Positions 26,633-36,000 of a stretch of DNA of 64,000 nt are shown here, in pieces. Source of the stretch: Mucilaginibacter sp. (GTDB taxonomy: Bacteria > Bacteroidota > Bacteroidia > Sphingobacteriales > Sphingobacteriaceae); contig JAQBOM010000012.1 of assembly GCA_028288025.1 (NCBI GenBank), positions 1-64,000 on the forward strand, given 5' to 3'. Made by a program: the position numbers and the translations under genes. How positions within the stretch are numbered: position 1 is the first letter of the stretch; every line of letters starts with the position of its first letter. The notes under the pieces are model-generated. The model did not search any database and was not told the DNA's origin. It worked only from the letters and a program-made list of their open reading frames with translations.

Positions 26633-27748
26633 ATGAAAAAAAGAGCTTTAATCACGGGCATAACGGGCCAGGATGGTGCATACCTTGCTGATCTGCTTCT
26701 CTCAAAAAATTATGAAGTCCACGGTATAAAACGTCGCAGTTCGTTATTCAATACCGACCGTATAGATCACCTATACCAGGATCCACATGAGGCAAACATT
26801 AGTTTCGTTTTACATTACGGCGATTTGACCGACTCTGCCAATATTATCCGCATCATTCAGCAGGTACAGCCTGACGAGATTTACAATTTAGGTGCGATGT
26901 CGCATGTAAAGGTGAGTTTCGACACACCTGAATATACTGCTAATGCTGACGGCATTGGTACGCTGAGGATTTTGGAAGCCGTACGGCTGTTAGGTTTAAC
27001 CGAAAAAACCAGGATATATCAGGCATCAACTTCTGAGTTGTATGGTTTGGTACAGGAAGTTCCGCAACGCGAAACAACGCCGTTTTATCCACGTTCGCCT
27101 TACGCCGTCGCTAAATTATATGGCTATTGGATCACTGTAAACTATCGCGAGGCTTACAATATGTATGCCTGTAACGGGATTTTGTTTAATCACGAAAGCC
27201 CGTTGCGCGGCGAAACATTTGTAACCCGTAAAATTACCCGTGCTGCAGCAAAGATAGCTATGGGGCTGCAGGGCAAGTTATTCTTAGGAAACCTGGATGC
27301 CAAGCGGGATTGGGGGCATGCCAAAGATTATGTTGAAGCCATGTATCTTATTTTGCAGCAAGACAAACCCGAGGATTTTGTAATTGCTACAGGTATTACT
27401 ACAACCGTGCGCGATTTTGTACGCATGGCTTTTGCACAAACCGGTATCACTATAGAGTTTAAGGGCGAGGGCATCGACGAAAAAGGATATATTGTAAGCT
27501 GCAGTAACCCCGATTATCAACTGGAAGAAGGCATAGAGGTGGTAGCGGTTGACCGCGAATATTTCAGGCCCACTGAAGTGGAATTATTAATCGGCGATCC
27601 GACAAAAGCACAAACCCAATTGAACTGGAAACCAAAATATGATCTGCAGGGATTGGTTAACGAAATGGTGGCTGCCGACCTGGAACTTTTCCGCAGAGAA
27701 AGGCTTTTGGTTGACTCCGGCTTTGTTATCAAAAATCAATACGAATAG
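26633..27748 (+). CDS. gmd: GDP-mannose 4,6-dehydratase
   Basis: Converts GDP-D-mannose to GDP-4-keto-6-deoxymannose, the precursor of GDP-fucose, GDP-rhamnose or perosamine. It is an extended short-chain dehydrogenase: NADP-binding [11 protein letters not shown] at the N-terminus, the [13 protein letters not shown] segment of Gmd, the active-site Tyr-Lys in [12 protein letters not shown], and the GDP-binding C-terminal region. The frame is open from a GTG at 26600, but the family starts at MKKRALITG, so the ATG at 26633 is used (371 residues, E. coli Gmd 373). No GDP-fucose synthase or Rmd reductase follows, so the second step must be encoded elsewhere. Confidence 0.95.
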   Translation: MKKRALITGITGQDGAYLADLLLSKNYEVHGIKRRSSLFNTDRIDHLYQDPHEANISFVLHYGDLTDSANIIRIIQQVQPDEIYNLGAMSHVKVSFDTPEYTANADGIGTLRILEAVRLLGLTEKTRIYQASTSELYGLVQEVPQRETTPFYPRSPYAVAKLYGYWITVNYREAYNMYACNGILFNHESPLRGETFVTRKITRAAAKIAMGLQGKLFLGNLDAKRDWGHAKDYVEAMYLILQQDKPEDFVIATGITTTVRDFVRMAFAQTGITIEFKGEGIDEKGYIVSCSNPDYQLEEGIEVVAVDREYFRPTEVELLIGDPTKAQTQLNWKPKYDLQGLVNEMVAADLELFRRERLLVDSGFVIKNQYE

Positions 27749-27800
27749 TTGAGAAGCGCTCTACGTCGTTCTTAATATAATTGTGATTTTTTTTTGCTTT

Positions 27801-27831
27801 AAGGGACTCGGTTTTTTAGCCGGGTCCTTTT
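27801..27831 (+). terminator. terminator of gmd
   Basis: Stem AAGGGACTCGG (27801-27811) with CCGGGTCCTTT (27820-27830), loop of T/A, followed by TTGCTT. G-T pairs are present within the stem. Confidence 0.7.
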
Positions 27832-27886
27832 GCTTACGGCATAGTCTATTTCGTAAACTCTAAAATTTATATAATTTAGGGGCCGC

Positions 27887-29209
27887 ATGGAAGCAAAAAA
27901 TAACAAAAAAACTATCTGGGCATGGTGCATGTTCGACTGGGCCAATCAATCCTACAATATGGTTATCACGTCAACCATATTCCCCGCCTACTATGTTTAC
28001 TACACTACTAACCAAAAAACCCATAATGATGTGGTTACATTTTTTGGCCACAAGTATGTAAATACGGTATTGCAAACCAATATACTGGGCCTCTCATACC
28101 TGATGATCGTGGTGATGCTCCCTATATTAACTTCCATAGCTGATTACCGGGGTAATAAGAAGCGCTATCTTCAATTTTTCACCTGGATAGGCGGTTTGGC
28201 TTGCGCGGGTTTGTTTTTTTTCAAACCGGGCAGCAGTCTTGAGCTTCCTCTAATTTTTTACGGTTTAGCCTCTATCGGTTATTGCGGCGGCTTTGTATTT
28301 TACAACTCCTATCTTCCGCAGATCGCCACCCTGGAGCAGCAGGACGCGGTAAGTGCCAAAGGGTTTATTTACGGGTTTGTTGGAAGTATAGTTGTACAGA
28401 TATTATGTTTTATCGTGGTGCTGTCTCCAAAAACCTTTGGGATCACCAGCGACGACTTGCCGGCGCGTATTTCATTCCTGATAGTGGCTGCCTGGTGGAT
28501 TGGGTTTTCCGTAATTCCTTTTATCATGCTGCCAAAAGGCGAGCCCAACGCCGGTTCGCATAAATACAATGTATTAACCGGGGGGTTTAAAGAATTGGCC
28601 AAAGTATTTGGTAAGATCAAAAAAATGCCATTGCTGAAACGTTTTCTGGCGGCATTCTTTTTCTATTCAGTAGGTGTGCAAACCATTATGCTGGTTGCAG
28701 CCAACTTTGCTGCAAAGGAGCTGCACATGTCCGACGACCACCTGATAAGCATCATCCTGATCATACAGGTGGTGGCTATCATAGGCGCTTACATCACCTC
28801 CAAATCATCTGCCAAATACGGCAATGTTCGTACACTTATTGGCCTGGTAACCATATGGACAATCCTATGCCTGCTGGTTTATTTTATTGCGAACGAAACC
28901 CAATTTTATGTAGCCGCATTTTTTGTTGGGCTGGTTATGGGTGGGGTGCAGTCCCTGTCGCGCTCTACTTATTCAAAATATCTGCCTGAAAACATCCCGG
29001 ACACAGCTTCATTCTTTAGTTTTTACGATGTAACCGAAAAAACATCGATAGTGGTTGGCTTATTTTGCTTCGCCCAGGTGGAATCGTTCACACACGAAAT
29101 GCGCGATTCAGCCCTCGCCCTCGATATATTTTTCGCGTTAGGCCTGTTGTTGCTGGTTGTGCTGCTTGTAGCAGAGCGGAGATCCGCAAAACGGGTTGCA
29201 GTTGCTTGA
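27887..29209 (+). CDS. MFS transporter, UMF1/Atg22-like family
   Basis: 440 residues with about twelve transmembrane helices. The N-terminal WCMFDWANQSYNMVITSTIFP is the hallmark of the UMF1/Atg22-type branch of the major facilitator superfamily, and the second half has the MGGVQSLSRSTYSKYLPE signature. The substrate of bacterial members is not established; Atg22 in yeast exports amino acids from the vacuole. The terminator before it and the DinB gene after it suggest it stands alone. Function beyond transport cannot be stated. Confidence 0.88.
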   Translation: MEAKNNKKTIWAWCMFDWANQSYNMVITSTIFPAYYVYYTTNQKTHNDVVTFFGHKYVNTVLQTNILGLSYLMIVVMLPILTSIADYRGNKKRYLQFFTWIGGLACAGLFFFKPGSSLELPLIFYGLASIGYCGGFVFYNSYLPQIATLEQQDAVSAKGFIYGFVGSIVVQILCFIVVLSPKTFGITSDDLPARISFLIVAAWWIGFSVIPFIMLPKGEPNAGSHKYNVLTGGFKELAKVFGKIKKMPLLKRFLAAFFFYSVGVQTIMLVAANFAAKELHMSDDHLISIILIIQVVAIIGAYITSKSSAKYGNVRTLIGLVTIWTILCLLVYFIANETQFYVAAFFVGLVMGGVQSLSRSTYSKYLPENIPDTASFFSFYDVTEKTSIVVGLFCFAQVESFTHEMRDSALALDIFFALGLLLLVVLLVAERRSAKRVAVA

Positions 29210-29318
29210 GCGATATATGCGTAATGATTTGATTAATTTAGTTTTATATTTACAATAGTTTCGGCAACCCCAACCGGAAGTTTTGGCTTATATAACCTTT
29301 AACCAAATTATAAATGCT

Positions 29319-29846
29319 ATGAAAAAATTATCATTACTATTTACCCTGCTGGTAATCGCTTTTGCCAGCAGTTCGGTGTATGCCCAATTTACCCAGGGCC
29401 AAATGGTTGACGAATGGCAACGCGCAAAACTTTATACGAAAGACTACCTCGATGCGATGCCGGCCGACGGCTATAGCTATAAAGCTACACCCGAGATCCG
29501 TTCTTTTGCGCAGCAAATGCTTCACCTGGCCGACGGGAATTATTTCATTGTCTCCTCGGCCGTGGGCCAGCCCAGCCCGATGGGACAAACTTCGGTTGAA
29601 AGAACAGTAGCGCCAACCAAAGAAGCCACAACAAAAGCGGTTATGGACAGCTATGATTATGTTATAAAAAGCCTGCAGGGCATGACGACCGCCCAGCTGC
29701 AGGAATCTGTCAAGCTCGAAGGTCACGAACTTTCGAAATCAGCTGCATTTGGGAAGGGTTTTGAGCACCAAACCCATCACCGTGGGCAAACAACCATTTA
29801 TCTTCGTTTAAAGGGTGTAAAGCCGCCCCAGGAAAGATTATTCTAG
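29319..29846 (+). CDS. exported DinB-fold protein
   Basis: 175 residues from the ATG at 29319, which opens with a signal peptide (KKLSLLFTLLVIAFASSSVYAQ); the frame extends upstream to a TTG at 29283 but that start would bury the signal peptide. The mature part has the DinB four-helix layout: FAQQMLHLADGNYF (first metal-binding His) and FEHQTHHRGQ (the second and third His), typical of the DinB/YfiT superfamily, whose members are metal-dependent thiol transferases or of unknown activity. A periplasmic location is unusual but common in this family in Bacteroidetes. Confidence 0.85.
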   Translation: MKKLSLLFTLLVIAFASSSVYAQFTQGQMVDEWQRAKLYTKDYLDAMPADGYSYKATPEIRSFAQQMLHLADGNYFIVSSAVGQPSPMGQTSVERTVAPTKEATTKAVMDSYDYVIKSLQGMTTAQLQESVKLEGHELSKSAAFGKGFEHQTHHRGQTTIYLRLKGVKPPQERLF

Positions 29847-29864
29847 TTAAAGCGTAACACAAAT

Positions 29865-29896
29865 AAGGCCCGGTTCGAATTTCGAAACCGGGCCTT
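29865..29896. terminator. bidirectional terminator between the DinB and TPR genes
   Basis: Stem AAGGCCCGGTT (29865-29875) with AACCGGGCCTT (29886-29896), flanked on both sides by A/T runs. It serves the plus-strand DinB gene and the minus-strand TPR gene. Confidence 0.8.
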
Positions 29897-29926
29897 TTAA
29901 TAGCAGGATTTATAATTAGTTAGCTA

Positions 29927-31498
29927 TTAATTCTTACTGGTTTTGTCAAGTGCCGACATGGCGTTCACCTGGTATTGCACCGCAGGTTTGTAATTGCTGC
30001 CACCGATCTCTATTGCCATATTGTAATCAGCAATGGCCCTGCGATAATTGGTTTTGCTGGCGCCTAATTTATAATAAGCATAACCCCTGTTTTGAAAAGC
30101 TAATGCTGATTTTGGATCCAATTTAATAGCCTGGTCAAAATCTGTAATGGCTTCTGCGTAACGGTTTAAACTATTTTTTGCTAAACCTCGGTTAAGGTAG
30201 GCCGTCGCCGATTTCGGGTCAAGCTTAATAGCCCTATCGTAATCTGCAATTGCATCAGCGTACTGGCCTAAACTGTTTTTCGCCAGTCCGCGGGTATAAT
30301 ACGCATCCTGATAGGCAGGATCAATTATTATAGCCTGGTTCAAATCGGCTATAGCTTCATTATATTGGCCGGAACTGTTTTTGATGCTGCCACGTATCGC
30401 ATAGGCAAATGCAGACTTAACGTTAAGATTAATAGCCTGGTCCAGGTCTTTCAAAGCTTCTTCATTTTGCCCCGATTTATTTTTCGCGTCTGCCCGGTTG
30501 GCAAAGGCAAGTATGTTTCTTGGGTCGAGTGTAATGGCCTGATCATAATCAGCTATTGCGTCAGTATATTTTTCCAGGTTTTTTTTGGCGTTGCCGCGAT
30601 TCAGATAAGCATCAATGTATTTTGGGTCGAGGACGATGGTTTGGTCAAAGTCGGCCATGGCATTCTCATATTTTCCTAAATGGCTTTGTGCAATGCCACG
30701 GTTATAAAACGCATCGGTATATTTTGGTAAAAGCGCTATAGCCTGGTTGCAATCTTCTATAGCTTCAGCATAATGTTTAATGTTGTTTTTTAGATGGGCG
30801 CGGTTATTATATGCCTCGGCACATTTGGCATCTATGGTAATAGCCTCGTTTAAATCGCTCATTGCTCCGGCATAATCCTCCAATAAGTCCTTCGCCAGGC
30901 CGCGGTTATTATAAGCCTGGGCAAATTGCGGGTATAAGGCAATCGCCCTGTCAAAATCAGGTATAGCTTCTCTATAGTGTTTCAGATTGATCTTCGCATG
31001 GCCGCGATTATTGTAAGCTGGTTCAAATTTTGGCAACAAAGTAATGGCCTCGTCGAAGTCGGCGATGGCATCGGCGTACCGGCCCAAACTGTTTTTGGCA
31101 ATACCCCGGTTGTTATACGCTATAGCGGATCTCGGCTCCAGGCTAATCGCATGGTCAAAGTCGGCTATCGCGTCCGCGAACTGCCCCAGTTCATCTTTTG
31201 CGTTACCGCGATTGATATAAAGTGTCGTAAAAGTGGGGTCGAGTTCTATTGCTTCATTATAGTCTTGTATGGCCTCAACGTACCTGCCAAGGTTACTTTT
31301 TGCGTATCCACGACTGTAAAACGCTTTTACACTTCCAGGGTCTATTTCGATAGCTGAAGTGCAGTCAATAATGGCTCCTTCAAAGTCTTTTTTGCTTGCT
31401 TTATTTATAGCCTGACTTACCAGGTCCTCTGCGGATTGTGCATACAGCATCTTCGCTGAGCATAATAAAAGAAATAACAGGTAGAGTATTCTTTTCAT
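29927..31498 (-). CDS. exported TPR protein with 14 tandem repeats
   Basis: 523 residues: a signal peptide (KRILYLLFLLLCSAKMLYAQ), then 14 tetratricopeptide units of 34 residues covering nearly all the rest. The consensus is AYxNRGxAKxxLGxYxxAIxDxxxAIxLDPKx, so the units are much alike and the whole forms one superhelix for protein or peptide binding. The last unit has an insertion (GASKTNYRR). No catalytic domain is present. It would be a periplasmic or surface-exposed scaffold; the partner is unknown. The DNA is correspondingly a 102-bp tandem repeat. Confidence 0.9.
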   Translation of the reverse strand: MKRILYLLFLLLCSAKMLYAQSAEDLVSQAINKASKKDFEGAIIDCTSAIEIDPGSVKAFYSRGYAKSNLGRYVEAIQDYNEAIELDPTFTTLYINRGNAKDELGQFADAIADFDHAISLEPRSAIAYNNRGIAKNSLGRYADAIADFDEAITLLPKFEPAYNNRGHAKINLKHYREAIPDFDRAIALYPQFAQAYNNRGLAKDLLEDYAGAMSDLNEAITIDAKCAEAYNNRAHLKNNIKHYAEAIEDCNQAIALLPKYTDAFYNRGIAQSHLGKYENAMADFDQTIVLDPKYIDAYLNRGNAKKNLEKYTDAIADYDQAITLDPRNILAFANRADAKNKSGQNEEALKDLDQAINLNVKSAFAYAIRGSIKNSSGQYNEAIADLNQAIIIDPAYQDAYYTRGLAKNSLGQYADAIADYDRAIKLDPKSATAYLNRGLAKNSLNRYAEAITDFDQAIKLDPKSALAFQNRGYAYYKLGASKTNYRRAIADYNMAIEIGGSNYKPAVQYQVNAMSALDKTSKN

Positions 31499-32032
31499 GG
31501 TATCTTACCAAACAAAACATTTAACGAATACAAACAATAAATATCGTACCAATTAAATGTTTTATCCATAAGTATAGTTTGTTTTTATACCTTTAATAGG
31601 CAATCTTTAAATAATAATTCGTTTCATTAAACTGAGAAGACGATTTTGGAAACACTACGTGATTGTTTAGCTCCAAAAACAGGCATACTATTCCTTGTGT
31701 TTAACAATATTAATTTTCTGAATAGTTAATTATTCAGGACAGTGGAGAGAAAATAGCGCACTAATGGATATGGATAAAAGATTGATAACGGGGCGGGGAG
31801 TCGGAATGGCCGTGGCATTTATAACTGAACTAAACCGGTTGTAAATGAGCTTTACACGCTTCGGCTTCAGGTTTTCTTAAAAAGGCAAAAGCAGGATCGG
31901 CCTTGCGCTATTCCTGCTTTTAAAATTAACTATCAACTGACAGTTATTACTCTGTTAGTTAGATACACAAACGCAAAATTTATTTATAAATTATAATTTG
32001 TTATATTAATTAAAAAATAATACAAATGGCCA
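31499..32032. other. 534-bp intergenic region
   Basis: No convincing gene. A 26-codon ORF at 31764 has no support. It contains the upstream region of the TPR gene and a hairpin at 31886-31920; the rest is AT-rich with no recognisable repeat. Confidence 0.5.
31886..31920 (-). terminator. terminator downstream of the PAS-HisKA gene
   Basis: Stem AAAAGCAGGA (31886-31895) with TCCTGCTTTT (31911-31920). On the minus strand the T-rich side ends in TTTTGCCTTTTT, about 110 bp after the PAS-HisKA stop. Confidence 0.65.
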
Positions 32033-32767
32033 TCATTCCTCATTGGCAAGGGCTACAATATCACGGATGTTTTTGTCAAGCATATTCGTGGTTATTTCCA
32101 ATAACATTAAATATTCCTTTTCATCTGCATAGTTTTCGCTCTTTATTAAGCTCATCAGCCCCATGATTGTACATACCGGGCCGCGTACCTCGTGCGACTG
32201 AATGGCGGCTATGTCTTCCAGCTTTTTTTGCTGAGACCTGATCTTTTCCTCGTAAACCTTCCTCTTTGTTATATCATTCGCGTTAAAAACCAGGCCTGTT
32301 ATATTGCCTTTTAAACTGAGGGCCGGCGAAAATTCATAGGACCACCACGTGAACTCACTGTCCTGGTAAGCGACCTTTCGTTCAATAGTGAATTTTTCTC
32401 CGGCCAATGCCCTGTAGCAATTTTCGGTAACCATTTTAGCTGATGACGGGTGTATAAAATCCAGGATGTTATTTCCGGTGACCATCTTTTTGCCAAAAAG
32501 CCTTTTAATAAACTGCAGGGATGCTCTGTTAAAGTCAAGAATGTTCATATCCCGATCTAAAATGATATAATAACTATGAGACCTATCAAATACGGCGCGG
32601 AATTTAAAGGAAATGCATGCGAGTTCGGCCTTAAGCCTGGCAATTAGTTTTTTATCCTTATCAGCTTTTTCAAGATGGCTGGTTTTTGCCGAAACCCGGC
32701 GTGCGAAGGTTTTTAAATATTTTAATTTTAATCGGGCAGGGGCTAGTAACTGGTCGTTGTTTTTCAT
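32033..32767 (-). CDS. PAS domain protein with HisKA-like helix pair but no ATPase domain
   Basis: 244 cytoplasmic residues: a basic coiled-coil start, one PAS/PAC domain (about 60-175: YYIILDRDMNILDFNRASL ... LVFNANDITKRK), then a dimerisation segment with SHEVRGPVCTIMGLM and a second helix ending at residue 244. The His in SHEVRGP matches the phosphoacceptor of a HisKA domain, but the HATPase domain that should follow is absent and the stop is a clean TGA after DIVALANEE. Sequence beyond the stop shows no continuation. Either the protein is phosphorylated in trans or it acts as a phosphotransfer or sensor dimer. It is adjacent to the CheB-CheR kinase, divergently transcribed. Confidence 0.8.
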   Translation of the reverse strand: MKNNDQLLAPARLKLKYLKTFARRVSAKTSHLEKADKDKKLIARLKAELACISFKFRAVFDRSHSYYIILDRDMNILDFNRASLQFIKRLFGKKMVTGNNILDFIHPSSAKMVTENCYRALAGEKFTIERKVAYQDSEFTWWSYEFSPALSLKGNITGLVFNANDITKRKVYEEKIRSQQKKLEDIAAIQSHEVRGPVCTIMGLMSLIKSENYADEKEYLMLLEITTNMLDKNIRDIVALANEE

Positions 32768-33031
32768 GCAATTTGTTGTTATACGTGCTTAATTAATAAA
32801 TCATACCATAAGTATTAAAAATATTGTAGTTTGATTTACCTGGCAGCTGGATGAGAAATGAATTGCCTATTAAGCAAAGTTATCATAATAAGTCGGTTAA
32901 ATACAGGCTTTTATTACCGGAAAAAAAAGACATGTATATATGGGCTGTATATATTTTTAGCTTTGCTTTATATGAATTTTCTTACCATTTTTGTTATTCC
33001 CCGCCGCTAAAAAACACAAATACTATGTTGA

Positions 33032-36000
33032 ATGGGTAAAGTGAATCAAGAGAGTGCCAGCAGTTTGCAATTTCCAGTCGTTGGTATAGGCGCATCGGCC
33101 GGCGGGTTGGATGCTGTACGGGCATTTTTGCAGGCGCTGCCGGCTAAATCGGGCATGGCGTTTGTATTTATCCAGCATTTAAGCCCCGAGCATGAAAGCC
33201 TTTTACCCGAGCTGCTTCAAAAGGTGACTCCCTTTCCCGTTCAGCAAATCACTGATAACCTTCATGTTGAGCAGGATCATCTATATATTATCCCGCAAAA
33301 TAAGGTGGTTACCGCGGTTGACGGCGCTTTGAAACTTGCTCCCTTAGACAAGAGTCATAAAAAAGGCAATACCATCGATCTTTTCTTTTCGTCGTTAGGC
33401 GTAGTGCATCAAAGCTTCGCGGTGGGTGTGGTTTTATCAGGCGCCTTAAGCGACGGAACATTGGGTTTACAAGTCATTAAATCGTACGGTGGCTTAACTT
33501 TTGCCCAGGATGAGGGATCGGCCGCTTTTGACAGCATGCCAAAAAGCGCGATCCGGGCTGGGGTGGTTGATTTTATTTTACCACCCGAAAAGATTGCCGA
33601 ACGCCTAATTGCTATAAATCATCCGTTTCATGCTGATTATTCGCCAAAAGAAATAAACGAAACCGCACCACAGAAGGATAGCGAAATATTTAAACAGATA
33701 CTTACAGTACTTCGTGTGCGCCGGGGGCTAGATTTTACCTATTATAAGCAGAGTACCTTAAAGCGCCGGATCATCCGGCGAATGGCATTGTCTAAAATAG
33801 ACAAGCCTTCAGACTATCTGGGCTTTCTTCGCGAAAACAAGAATGAGCAAGATGCCTTGTATAACGACATGCTGATTTCGGTCACTAATTTCTTCCGCGA
33901 CACGCAAACGTTTGAAGTTTTATGCGGTAAGTTATTTCCGGCCCTGGTCGACAAAAAAACGATCAATGAGGCGCTCAGGATATGGGTAGCCGGCTGCGCT
34001 ACAGGTGAAGAAGCCTATTCAATGGCGATATGCCTGCAGGAGCAGCTGGGAGATAAAGCTGCCGCGATAAAGATACAGATATTTGCCACGGATGTTTCGG
34101 AAACCGCCATCGCAAAGGCACGTACGGGCGTTTACAAACAAAATGAGCTGGAAGGGATATCGCCATCGAGGCTCTCGCAGTTTTTTACCAAGCAGGATGG
34201 CAGTTACCAGGTAAGTAAGGTGATCCGGGATATGTGCGTATTCGCGCATCACAATTTGCTTAAGGATCCTCCTTTTTCTAAGATCGACCTGGTAAGCTGC
34301 CGCAATGTTTTGATCTACCTTGAACCTGTTTTGCAAAAGCGGGCCTTAACCACATTCCATTATTCACTTAACGAAGGCGGCTATCTGATGCTGGGCAAGT
34401 CGGAAACAGTTGGCACCAATACAGATATTTTCACAACCTTTAACGGCGCCGAAAAGATATATAAGAAAAAAGGTGCGATAGGAAGATTTATGACGGTAAG
34501 CTCTCCCGGACGGGAACAAAGCTTCCGGGATGCTGATAAAAATGTTCAAAGGGAAAGCACCGGCAAGGATATTTTTAAAATAGCAGACGAAGAGATACTG
34601 GCTAATTTTATGCCGCCCGCGGTATTGGTCAATGAAAAGTTCGACGTGGTTCAATTCCGGGGAGCAAGCGAAACATGGCTTGTGCCCCCGGCCGGTAAAC
34701 CTAGCTATAATGTGTTGAAAATGGCGCGTGAGGGGCTTGCCTTTGAATTGCGCAACATCCTGCACCAGGCGAAGAAAACGAATTTGCCTGCCCGTAAATT
34801 TGCTATCTTTTTTAAACTGAACGGACTGCAGCATTTTGTAAACATACAGGCGATTCCCTTGAAGGATACGTCGGAACCGTATTTTCTGCTCGTTTTCCAA
34901 AGCGCTTCATCAACGGGCATTCAGCAAATTTCCGACGCCATTATTCCTACATCCGAAAATGCTACTTATAATGTAAGTGAATTACGCATTGAACAGCTGG
35001 AAAAAGAATTGACACAGGCCAGAGCCGATATGCGCGCAGTAACCGAAGAGCAGGAAACCGCTAATGAAGAATTACAAAGCGCCAACGAGGAGCTGCTTTC
35101 CGGAAGCGAAGAATTGCAAAGCCTGAACGAGGAGTTGGAAACTTCGAAGGAGGAACTACAAAGCACCAACGAGGAAATAATGATCGTTAACAAGGAACTG
35201 CTAGACAGGAACGATCAGTTAAATAGTGCCCGTTTATATACAGAGAGTATTGTGAATACCATTCGCGATCCGTTAATTATCCTTGATAAGGATTTGAGAG
35301 TAAAACGGGCGACCAGCGGTTTCTATAATAAATTCAGAACAACAGAAAAGGAAACGGAAGGCCAGCATATATTTGACCTTAGCAACGGGCAGTGGGATAT
35401 CCCCAAATTGAGAGAATTGCTGGAAAATATTCTCCCTGCAAAAAAGGAACTAACAGATTTTGAGGTTACCCAGTCTTTCCAGTTTATCGGCAAAAAAACC
35501 ATGTGCCTTAATGCCAGGCAAATAGATTATATATATGGCGAACAGCTGATTTTGCTTGCCATTGAAGATATTACCGATAAGAGAAAAGTGGAACTTGGCC
35601 TGGCTGAAGCGGAACGCTTATTAACTGAAAGCAAGGAACGTTTAAAGTCTGCGGTTGATTCAGCCGGCCTGGGTACCTGGGACTATGATCCTGAGACAAA
35701 AGAGCTGATCTATGACAAGCGCTGCCGCGAAATATTCGGCCTGCCGCTTGCAAGCCTTTTAGACATGTCTTCATTCCTGGAAATGATTCACCCAGATGAT
35801 CGGTTCGATGTAGAGAACAAGATCAATGAGATGATGCTTAATAAATATTCCGGTGAATTTGACATTGAGTACCGCACTATTCTTATTAATGAGAGAATAA
35901 AATGGCTGAAAGCCAAAGGAAAGGCTTACTTCAGCGAGAAAGGTGACCCAACCCGTATCATCGGCACCTTACTGGATATTACCACGCAAAAATTGCTTGA

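Noticed and set aside
31764..31844. 26-codon ORF (MDMDKRLITGRG start) in the gap before the PAS-HisKA gene
   Set aside because: No ribosome-binding sequence, no conserved pattern and no operon context.
32851..33039. 62-codon plus-strand ORF before the CheB-CheR gene
   Set aside because: It ends 8 bp into the next gene and has one hydrophobic stretch, but the product has no recognisable motif and lies in an AT-rich promoter region; kept out for lack of support.
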